DNA from: Methanobacterium sp.
GTDB lineage: Archaea > Methanobacteriota > Methanobacteria > Methanobacteriales > Methanobacteriaceae
DNA: 8,801 nucleotides
Direction of reading: 5' to 3'
NCBI GenBank assembly: GCA_030539815.1
Contig: JAUNXM010000081.1
Location: 1-8,801, forward strand
The notes beneath the pieces are model-generated. The model was not told where the DNA came from, ran no database searches, and saw nothing but the letters and a program-made list of their open reading frames with translations. How positions within the stretch are numbered: the stretch's first letter is position 1; each line of letters begins with the position of its first letter. Below are positions 1 through 5,827 of the stretch, one piece after another. Position numbers and translations under genes: made by a program.

Positions 1-215
<215 letters not shown>

Positions 216-225
216 GAAAAAATAA

Positions 226-244
226 TTTTTTTATTTTTATTTTT
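226..244 (+). terminator. Oligo-T terminator of the AIM24 gene
   Basis: Eleven bases after the stop codon there is a T7 run, then two T5 runs separated by single A residues. Archaeal RNA polymerase stops at such U-tracts without needing a hairpin. No convincing stem precedes it. Confidence 0.65.
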
Positions 245-263
245 ATCCTATAAATGAAGTTCA

Positions 264-390
264 TAGAGTATTTATGATTATTAAAGTATTTTTTACAAGT
301 TTTTAGAGTTTATACACTTTATAGTCCTTTTTAATAGTTTTTAGAGTTAGTATGCTTTTATAGTCTTCTTTAATAGTTTGTGAGAATTTT
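264..390. repeat. Degenerate tandem repeat, period 38-40 bp
   Basis: The spacer between the two convergent genes contains diverged head-to-tail copies. The element TAGAG begins at 264, 304 and 342. Each is followed by an AT-rich stretch with TTATAGTC or a variant, then CTTTTTAAT or CTTCTTTAAT. The copies at 298-335 and 336-374 are the best matched and share AGTTTTTAGAGTT exactly at their starts. A partial, weaker copy (TGTGAGAATT) follows around 379-388, again 38 bp further on. There are no unique spacers between copies, so this is a tandem duplication and not a CRISPR array. No gene is seen in the spacer. Confidence 0.6.
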
Positions 391-435
391 CATCACCACC
401 ACAAGTCTATTATGGGGGAAATTGATAGCACCCAC

Positions 436-442
436 AAAAAAA
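436..442 (-). terminator. Oligo-T terminator of the acyltransferase gene
   Basis: On the minus strand a T7 run begins two bases after the TGA stop of the acyltransferase. It is a simple archaeal U-tract termination signal. Confidence 0.55.
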
Positions 443-443
443 T

Positions 444-1550
444 TCATCCCTTGATTCCAAAAAGGAATCGCATTCCTTTGATTCTTCTCACCACTTCAAT
501 GGTGGCAATGGTGAATACGAAACTCAGGGCCATGATTAGAATTACCTGCAGGGCCATCAAACTGGGTATCCATCCTATAATGTAGTAGGCAAAGAGGTTG
601 ATCCATACTATGTGGAAGATGTATATAGGGAAGGATGCTGCGGATAGGTACAGTGTTATCTTGTTTTTGAATTCCAGGTAGTGTTTACCCATTCCCATCA
701 CACTGAGAACTCCCAGCCATAGTATGGAGTTTACAAATATTTTCAGTAGGATGAGATACAGAATGGTCTCCAAGGAGAATGATGAGGCACTGGCAGCATT
801 GCCTGCAGAATCTATAGTAGGTAATGTTATCACTAGATAGACAATGGTTATGGCCAGGAATGAGATGAAAAGTGGCCATCTATTATCCTCCAATTTTTCC
901 TGGACACCATCATCGGATAATAGGAAGTAGCCAAACAGGAAGAGTAAGAAGAATTGTACCATACTTTTTTCTGGATATAAATTCAAGAAGAAGTTTCCAA
1001 TGGCTAATGGTATTATCAGTAATAATAGTTTGGGTATGGTTACCTTCTCCAGGGGTATCCTCCACTGGCTATTTTTGTATTTCATGATAATTGGCAGGGC
1101 AACCAGGGAAATGAGGAAGAGATATAACAGGAACCATAGGGGTCCCAGTATTATTCCATTCTCCAGATAATAGAGGGGGTTGGTGAAGATAGTTAACCAG
1201 AGGGAGAGGAAACTCCCAGTGTATCCACTGTACAGGTAGCCGTAATAGACACTTATTGGTATAACCAGGAGAACACCAGCTACTGTGGGGAGGAGGAGCT
1301 TGGTAACCCTTTCCTTAAGGTACTCTTGAGAGTCTCTCCTTTTCAAAGAGTAATAAGTGGCAATTCCAGCCACAGTAAAGAGTAATTGCATGAACCAGGG
1401 TGCAAAGCTTAAAATAAAGGCATTGGCAACAGCAGAGTTAGCAACGTGGAAGTAATAAGAGCCAATACTACTATAAAGGAGGAGGGTATGGTAGGGGAAT
1501 AATACTAAAATTATAATCCACCGTAGGTTATCCAGGTAATATTTTCTCAT
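444..1550 (-). CDS. Acyltransferase family 3 (OafA/MdoC-like) integral membrane protein
   Basis: This 368-aa, strongly hydrophobic protein has about ten predicted membrane segments, at roughly residues 10-30, 40-65, 88-107, 112-130, 136-157, 172-190, 197-212, 226-245, 262-285, 300-325 and 330-352. The N-terminus YYLDNLRWIIILVLFPYH is the signature opening of the acyltransferase_3 family (PF01757). H21 corresponds to the conserved first-helix histidine, and the basic loop after helix 2 (SLKRRDSQEYLKERVTKL) is also typical. Family members move acyl groups such as acetyl or succinyl onto extracytoplasmic glycans or lipids; the substrate here is unknown. The ATG is preceded by GGAG with a 9-nt spacer. 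The gene stands alone, with a degenerate tandem repeat in the spacer on each side and an oligo-T terminator right after the stop. Role in surface glycan modification is inference. Confidence 0.85.
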   Translation of the reverse strand: MRKYYLDNLRWIIILVLFPYHTLLLYSSIGSYYFHVANSAVANAFILSFAPWFMQLLFTVAGIATYYSLKRRDSQEYLKERVTKLLLPTVAGVLLVIPISVYYGYLYSGYTGSFLSLWLTIFTNPLYYLENGIILGPLWFLLYLFLISLVALPIIMKYKNSQWRIPLEKVTIPKLLLLIIPLAIGNFFLNLYPEKSMVQFFLLFLFGYFLLSDDGVQEKLEDNRWPLFISFLAITIVYLVITLPTIDSAGNAASASSFSLETILYLILLKIFVNSILWLGVLSVMGMGKHYLEFKNKITLYLSAASFPIYIFHIVWINLFAYYIIGWIPSLMALQVILIMALSFVFTIATIEVVRRIKGMRFLFGIKG

Positions 1551-1586
1551 TTATAAGTCTCCATAATTCTATCAAACAGTATACAA

Positions 1587-1595
1587 GTTTAAAAC
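1587..1595 (-). promoter_or_regulatory. Possible TATA box for the acyltransferase gene
   Basis: The minus strand carries GTTTTAAAC about 37 nt upstream of the ATG. This would place transcription start about 15 nt before the ATG. The call rests on spacing and AT content only. Confidence 0.3.
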
Positions 1596-1613
1596 AGCCA
1601 TTGTTACTTTGAG

Positions 1614-1771
1614 GAATGTTTAATCAACATTTCTGTGTATTTGTGTTTATCAATATTCTATGCGAATTGTGTTTATAATTACTCCGTGCAGATGATATTT
1701 ATTAATACTGTATGGATAATGTGTTTCTTAATATAGCATTTACCAATGCGAATATAATATTTGCTATTTAA
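1614..1771. repeat. Degenerate 26-bp tandem repeat array (about six units)
   Basis: Head-to-tail units fill most of this 280-bp spacer. The best units are 1641-1666, 1667-1692, 1693-1718 and 1719-1744, with diverged units at about 1614-1640 and 1745-1771. Units 1 and 2 share their first ten bases (TTGTGTTTAT) and match at 19 of 26 positions. Units 2 and 3 match at 16 of 26. The conserved positions resemble TGTGTTTAT, then AATA-T, then ATGCGA. No spacer lies between units, so it is not CRISPR. No open frame of note crosses it. It lies upstream of the acyltransferase gene (start at 1550) and downstream of the NERD gene (end at 1831). Confidence 0.6.
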
Positions 1772-1830
1772 TTGGAAATATTGAGGTTATATTCTTATTT
1801 AATTCAAAAATAGAAAAGTATATTTTTTAA

Positions 1831-2821
1831 CTAGCGTCCCCGGCTAAGTTCCACACATAAGGGTTCCAGTTCCTGGGCTGCCCGTTCCAGTAAATCAATA
1901 TTTGAAACTTTTTTCTGTCGGAGTATATATTTGGGAACAGTTTCCGGTATTAAAACCTTGTAGGTCTGGGGTGTTTCCAGTACCCGGAAATCAGGGCAGT
2001 TAAGTGCAACCAGACTGGTAATCCAGGTACCCTTACTGGGAATACCATGATCATCCAGGAATTTAATGAGATCCATGGTATTCAGGCGAACCTGGGATCC
2101 GGGGTTCTTTTTAATGTCCACCCATTTGCCCTGTTTCTGGTACAACCACTGGTTACCCTTGATCCGGTAGGTTCCAGTGTAATTCTTGGTTTCAATAACG
2201 AAGATACCGGTGGGCCCGATCACTATGTGGTCAATGTTACCACCCTTACCCGGGAGCTGGACATCATGGTAAGCGTGGTAGTCCAGTGGTAAGGTGTTAA
2301 TGTACTTGGTAACCATGTTCTCACCTTCCAGTCCCCTCTCCCAACTATAACCCTCCTTTTTACTCCTTTCAGTAAGGGAGTTACCGTAAACTCCCATCAA
2401 CACCCCTGCGATTGTTATTAATCCGTAGAGAAGATTCAGGGTGCGGAAGATGGCAAAAAGGGATATGATGAACAGAATAACTCCGGCGTAGGTCAGTATT
2501 TGCCCCTGTTCCTGGCCTTTCCGGTACTGGGTGGCCTTCTCCTGGGTGAAGGATGTTCCGTTGGTTATGGTTATCCGGTCCTGCTGATTAGTCTTAACAG
2601 GGGATTGGTTATCTTCACCACTTGATCTATCAAGATCAATGTAGGCTCCCTTAGCTTCGCCTAAAGCTTCATAGGGAGTTTCGTCTAAGGGCTCATAGAG
2701 ATAATTCTCCTCCTTATTTGTATAGGAATCCTCTAGATTCTCAAAATAATTGAGTTTCTCTCCACACTCACAGTGGGTGAACTCATTACTTCCTCTTCTT
2801 ATAGCAGACCAGGTAGGGCAT
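1831..2821 (-). CDS. NERD-domain nuclease-like membrane protein, 5' part frameshifted
   Basis: The NERD domain (PF08378) is clear. GLEGENMV is followed by GNIDHIVIGPTGIFVIETKN, which holds the PD-(D/E)xK-like residues D, E and K (about 197, 210 and 212 in the full frame). Upstream in the same frame are two adjacent membrane segments (about 108-125 and 128-145), a polar linker and a Cys-x-Cys-Gly ribbon (THCECGEKLNYFENLE). This frame is open to about 2919 but contains no ATG, GTG or TTG above the GTG at 2401-2403, which lies inside the second membrane segment and is a poor start. An ATG at 2819-2821 has GGAG 9 nt upstream and reads MPYLVCYKKRK before TAA at 2786-2788. The opening YLVC plus CECG fits the Methanobacteriales zinc ribbon. 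The span is 991 nt, one base too long for 330 codons, so a 1-nt frameshift near 2789-2812 is inferred: genuine decay or a sequence error. The first CxxC pair also looks incomplete. The NERD family is nuclease-related; substrate unknown. Confidence 0.7.
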
Positions 2822-2830
2822 ATTGTTTTA

Positions 2831-2834
2831 CTCC
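2831..2834 (-). promoter_or_regulatory. Ribosome binding site deciding the NERD gene start
   Basis: On the minus strand GGAG stands 9 nt before the ATG at 2819-2821. It supports translation beginning there rather than at the internal GTG at 2403. Confidence 0.5.
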
Positions 2835-2873
2835 AATGATCGATGTACCAATTCGGGTATTTTAATGATTTTT

Positions 2874-2883
2874 TAATATATAA
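2874..2883 (-). promoter_or_regulatory. Likely TATA box of the NERD gene
   Basis: The minus strand reads TTATATATTA. Transcription would start roughly 25 nt downstream, around 2850, giving a leader of about 30 nt that contains the GGAG. Confidence 0.45.
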
Positions 2884-2888
2884 TAAGT

Positions 2889-3003
2889 TTATTTTTAGCC
2901 ATATTAAATTTATGATTTTTTAGGGGATTTTAAATTAATATTATGAATTTAATTCGCCATTATTTTAATTTTTAATTTTTTAAGAGATTATTTTTGTATT
3001 AAT
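2889..3003. repeat. Imperfect direct duplication, about 58 bp apart, in an AT-rich spacer
   Basis: The spacer 2822-3169 has no recognisable gene. Within it, GCCAT followed by ATT-rich sequence, then ATTTTTTAGGGGATT and ATTAATA, begins at 2898. A diverged copy with GCCATTATT, then ATTTTTTAAGAGATT and ATTAATA, begins at 2956. The offset is 58 bp at the left end and 60 bp further in, implying a 2-bp indel. The low complexity makes this weaker than the other two repeats. Confidence 0.35.
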
Positions 3004-3071
3004 ACAACAAAAAAAATATAGTTTGTTATTTGGTGATATGATTTAGAATTTCATCATATTGCTTACAAATC

Positions 3072-3167
3072 ATGAAAAATAGTAGATGGAGCTTAAACTG
3101 GTGGTAAGAGCCACAATATTTGGAAAAATTGTCTGGATTAACCCATATAGTGCTTTTTAAAAAATGA
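3072..3167 (+). other. Broken 32-codon reading frame, possible gene remnant
   Basis: From ATG at 3072 the frame reads MKNSRWSLNWW, then TAA at 3105-3107, then continues without interruption as EPQYLEKLSGLTHIVLFKK to TGA at 3165-3167. The composition is more protein-like than the surrounding AT-rich DNA. There is no good ribosome binding site and no recognised family. It may be a degraded remnant or chance. The rest of 3004-3169 holds nothing I can name. Confidence 0.15.
3159..3164 (-). terminator. Possible oligo-T terminator of the C1 protease gene
   Basis: On the minus strand a T6 run lies five bases after the stop codon, inside the small TTTTTAAAAA palindrome. It is a short U-tract and therefore a weak call. 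Confidence 0.35.
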
Positions 3168-3169
3168 GT

Positions 3170-5119
3170 TTATTTATCCCCCCGCCCTAGGATAAATCCC
3201 CCTATTATCACCATAAACGATAGGATGATAGGTACAATGGGTATCCCGGTGTTTTGAAGGGGAACGGTAGTGGCCCTAACCAGTCCTGAATTTTGATCTA
3301 AAATTACCTGAATACTCAATGCCCCGGTACTGGTTAAGGGATTGTAGGTTAGGGATTGAACAGTAACCAGATTGGTGTAAACACCCAGTTTACTGGCCAG
3401 GGCTTTTATAATAAGGATCGCGGTCTGGTTATAGGGGAGATCACCTATAACCCATAATCCACTGGCCGGGTCATAAGTTCCGGAACTGGCCCAGAAGGAA
3501 AGGAATGAAAGACCCCATGGGAGTTTATCATTAACTGTAACCCCGGAAGCAGTGCCCGGGCCCTGGTTGAAGAGTTTAATGGTTAACTGGATGGGGTCAC
3601 CAAGTTGTGGGTTGGGGTTATCAGTTTCCTGTGATAAAACCAGGCCAGCAGCACTCACGGTGAAGGCCTTTAAACAGACACTGGCATTACTGATCACCCC
3701 GGCCATGTCCAGCCAGGTTACACCATCACTGCTGATGAATCCTTCCCCGAAATTACTGGAGGCCCGGCTAGAATAATTCACCAGAGGATACTCATAGGCC
3801 ACCGGGCTCTGGATACCAGGGGAGGTGATTTTCACCACCACGCTGAACATCTGCCCCATACTAAGCGGAATGTAACTATCGAAGGGGATGGTGTTGTACC
3901 CAGGACTGGCTATAACCCCATTTTTCCAGTAAGAGAGTATTCCACTGGTGGGATTGTTATTTTCCGGGTTTAAATATACTGAGACATTGTAGGTGGAATT
4001 GGGTCCCAGGGAATAGAAACTGGCGGCTTTCAAGGGATTGGTGGTGTTAGCAGTGAACACGTTGGAGAACCAGGCAGTTTCACTGGTAAAACCGGTCATG
4101 TTCACCAGTCCGTAGGGGTCGTACTGGTAGACCTGGTTGTAGTTGGTGGTATTTTCAGTATTGGTAAAGACACAGCCCCCCTGCGTGGCCAGCCTGGTGT
4201 CGTAGTAGGATATATAGAAGTATCCACCATCTCCCCAGTCAGTACCCCAGCTATTCCGGACAATGAAGGCACCATCACCAGGGGGTGGGGTTAGGAAATT
4301 CATTCTACTGTAATTATCATCCCAGCCCACCAGGCAGATGTCGTGGTTAATGGGTTCAGAATCATTAAAATAATATGCATAGGAGGAACTATTATAATAG
4401 TCACCGTAAATGCACATCTGGGCAACCACCGCCCCGTACTTCATAATGGCCACTTTATACTGGGCATTGTCGGTGGAATTTGCCCGTGGGGGTATGATCA
4501 CAGCGCCCTGTACATGTTTAACCGGGGTAAGTCCTGGTGGTGAATAATCACTGGTAGTGTTATAGGGGTCATCTATGGCCAGTACTGGGCCGGAATAACG
4601 GGTGAAATAGGCCAGTGGTGCTAACCAGTCCCCACCCCCGGTGAATGTTCGGTCAAAACCTTCCGGGTAACTGTAACTTAAAATGTTTTTAATATTGTTT
4701 TCTGAGAAATTCCAGCTTTCAAAAGGCATTAAGGAGGACTCCAGTGCACCCAGGGTGGCAAAATCCCAACAGGTTCCCAGGGGGTTCTGGTCCTTCACCG
4801 GGGTCACCCTGCCCAATAGACGGAGATCATAATAGGAGGGGAGGTTCTCTAATTCCTCAGGAGAGAAAATTAGAACACCTTTTAAGTATTGGAACTTAAC
4901 GGGGTTGGAAAAGTCATCATTAACATCTGCACCTGATGAGAAATCTTCAAGAGAATTATGACCATAACCATGGGATGTGTAATTAGAACTCGTGTTGGTA
5001 GAGTTATCCCCAAGTGAAGTGTTAAAATCAGTATTATTGTTATCCTGAGCGAATGAAAATCCAGATGATGCCAGGATAAGTAAAAATATCAAGGATATTA
5101 TTTTTATTTTGTTAAACAT
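3170..5119 (-). CDS. Secreted C1-family (papain-like) cysteine protease with lectin-like and DUF11 domains
   Basis: This 649-aa protein opens with a signal peptide (residues 1-24; MFNKIKII, hydrophobic core, then SFAQ). An Asn/Ser/Thr-rich stretch (27-48) carries five N-X-S/T sequons. The papain-like domain spans about 94-310. Its catalytic set is Q111, C117 in GTCWDFA, H259 in NHDICLVGWDD and N289 in VRNSWGTDWGDGGYF. The papain Cys of the QGxCGSCW motif is replaced by Leu (QNPLGTCW). Residues about 330-490 fit the lectin-like domain that follows C1 domains in archaea. Residues 495-605 are a DUF11 repeat (NQGPGTASGVTVNDKLPWGL). The C-terminus has LQNTG (621-625), a hydrophobic helix (626-644) and GRGDK, as in a sortase-type or membrane anchor. 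It is probably surface-attached and cleaves peptides or cell-wall cross-links; the target is unknown. ATG 5117-5119 follows GGGAG. The gene diverges from the winged-helix regulator. Confidence 0.88.
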   Translation of the reverse strand: MFNKIKIISLIFLLILASSGFSFAQDNNNTDFNTSLGDNSTNTSSNYTSHGYGHNSLEDFSSGADVNDDFSNPVKFQYLKGVLIFSPEELENLPSYYDLRLLGRVTPVKDQNPLGTCWDFATLGALESSLMPFESWNFSENNIKNILSYSYPEGFDRTFTGGGDWLAPLAYFTRYSGPVLAIDDPYNTTSDYSPPGLTPVKHVQGAVIIPPRANSTDNAQYKVAIMKYGAVVAQMCIYGDYYNSSSYAYYFNDSEPINHDICLVGWDDNYSRMNFLTPPPGDGAFIVRNSWGTDWGDGGYFYISYYDTRLATQGGCVFTNTENTTNYNQVYQYDPYGLVNMTGFTSETAWFSNVFTANTTNPLKAASFYSLGPNSTYNVSVYLNPENNNPTSGILSYWKNGVIASPGYNTIPFDSYIPLSMGQMFSVVVKITSPGIQSPVAYEYPLVNYSSRASSNFGEGFISSDGVTWLDMAGVISNASVCLKAFTVSAAGLVLSQETDNPNPQLGDPIQLTIKLFNQGPGTASGVTVNDKLPWGLSFLSFWASSGTYDPASGLWVIGDLPYNQTAILIIKALASKLGVYTNLVTVQSLTYNPLTSTGALSIQVILDQNSGLVRATTVPLQNTGIPIVPIILSFMVIIGGFILGRGDK

Positions 5120-5126
5120 TTATATC

Positions 5127-5146
5127 TCCCAGTTGGGCTTCTATTA
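5127..5146 (-). promoter_or_regulatory. RBS and shared leader element of the protease gene
   Basis: On the minus strand TAATAGAAGCC (5136-5146) is followed by CCAACTG and the ribosome binding site GGGAG (5127-5131), 7 nt before the ATG. CCCAACTGGG forms a tiny palindrome just upstream of, and partly including, the RBS. The same TAATAGAAGCC lies at nearly the same distance before the helicase gene. Confidence 0.45.
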
Positions 5147-5238
5147 ATTGATAATTAAGTTAAAATTATTAAGAGTTTATTATTATTAAATTTTTATTAA
5201 TCTTGGAGGGTGTGGTTAATATGAACGTATTATGATAA

Positions 5239-5247
5239 TTATATATA
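5239..5247 (+). promoter_or_regulatory. TATA box of the winged-helix regulator gene
   Basis: TTATATATA lies about 40 nt before the ATG. Transcription would start near 5265-5270, leaving a short leader with the ribosome binding site. Confidence 0.55.
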
Positions 5248-5269
5248 CATCCAGTGACTAATATGTATA
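5244..5269. promoter_or_regulatory. Inverted repeat, candidate operator
   Basis: TATACAT (5244-5250) and its exact complement ATGTATA (5263-5269) are separated by 12 bp. They sit between the TATA box and the expected transcription start of the regulator gene. A dimeric winged-helix protein bound here would block the promoter, so autorepression is a reasonable guess. The protease promoter lies in the same 167-bp spacer. Confidence 0.45.
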
Positions 5270-5275
5270 CAGATT

Positions 5276-5282
5276 GAGGTGA
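5276..5282 (+). promoter_or_regulatory. Strong ribosome binding site of the regulator gene
   Basis: GAGGTGA lies 4 nt before the ATG at 5287 and is a near-perfect complement to the archaeal 16S 3' end. It fixes the start. Confidence 0.7.
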
Positions 5283-5286
5283 CAAT

Positions 5287-5634
5287 ATGTTAAGTGAAAT
5301 TATGGGTGATTATCCTCGAGTTAGAGTAATAGAAATATTAATCACCCATCCCTGGTCTGAGTATACTAAGAAAGATCTCTCTGAAGCTTCTGGAATCTCC
5401 AGACGCACCCTTTACACATTACTGGGTGAACTGGAAACCTACCAGATAATTAAACCCACACGTAAAATAGGTAGTGCACAGCTTTACACTCTTAACCGGG
5501 AGTCCAAAACAACCAAGGCTTTAATGACCTTCCAGAAGGAACTGGCAGAAATAGAAATAGATAAACAGGTTTCTGGTGAGGACTTGGGTGAGGGGGAATC
5601 GGTTATTCATTCAAGCACTAAAAAAGTAGCTTAA
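5287..5634 (+). CDS. Winged helix-turn-helix transcriptional regulator
   Basis: This is a 115-aa protein. Residues 9-75 form a winged-helix fold: a first helix around YPRVRVIEILITHP, the helix-turn-helix YTKKDLSEASGISRRTLYTL (about 26-45, with recognition helix ISRRTLYTLLGEL), and a wing strand pair IIKPTRKIGSAQLYTLN (about 54-70). A helical segment follows (KTTKALMTFQKELAEIEI, about 75-92), probably for dimerisation, and then an acidic, flexible tail. The overall pattern matches the small winged-helix regulators common in methanogens and haloarchaea (ArsR/MarR-like group). No metal-binding cysteines are present, so it is not a classic metal sensor. It has its own TATA box, candidate operator and RBS. 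It diverges from the secreted protease and converges with the helicase. Control of itself and the protease is inferred from position only; the ligand is unknown. Confidence 0.82.
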   Translation: MLSEIMGDYPRVRVIEILITHPWSEYTKKDLSEASGISRRTLYTLLGELETYQIIKPTRKIGSAQLYTLNRESKTTKALMTFQKELAEIEIDKQVSGEDLGEGESVIHSSTKKVA

Positions 5635-5670
5635 TCACTCCCTCCATTAAAAGAATATCTCCAAAGGATT

Positions 5671-5677
5671 AAAAAAA
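5671..5677 (-). terminator. Oligo-T signal downstream of the helicase gene
   Basis: On the minus strand a T7 run lies about 150 bp beyond the helicase stop, in the convergent spacer. It could end helicase transcription. The distance makes it uncertain. Confidence 0.3.
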
Positions 5678-5787
5678 GAACATAATTCTAATTTCTTTTA
5701 ATTGATTATTTCATACATTCTCAACAATGTACCGGCAAATTTACGAAAAATGAAGAATAATTCATTAAAATATATTTAATTGCACGC

Positions 5788-5796
5788 TTTTTTTTT
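5788..5796 (+). terminator. Oligo-T terminator for the regulator gene
   Basis: A T9 run follows GCACGC in the 193-bp convergent spacer, about 150 bp after the regulator stop. It is the longest U-tract in the window. Confidence 0.45.
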
Positions 5797-5827
5797 AAGA
5801 TTTTAATTTGTGAATAAAATGAAATAT

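Noticed and set aside
685..1087. Open frames on both strands inside the acyltransferase gene
   Set aside because: They overlap a clear, well-conserved gene, have no recognisable domains and are composition shadows.
264..1771. CRISPR array
   Set aside because: The repeats are contiguous, with no unique spacers, and are too diverged between copies.
2047..2292. Plus-strand frame opposite the NERD domain
   Set aside because: It is antisense to a conserved domain and has no motif or RBS.
2401..2403. GTG as the start of a 190-aa NERD protein
   Set aside because: It lies inside a predicted membrane segment, and the same frame stays coding-like for another 380 bases upstream, including a zinc ribbon. 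A better ATG with an RBS exists at 2821, one frame away.
3552..4543. Plus-strand frames opposite the protease gene
   Set aside because: They are antisense shadows of a gene with intact catalytic residues.
5221..5235. Four-codon leader ORF (MNVL) upstream of the regulator
   Set aside because: It precedes the TATA box, so it would not be on the regulator mRNA.
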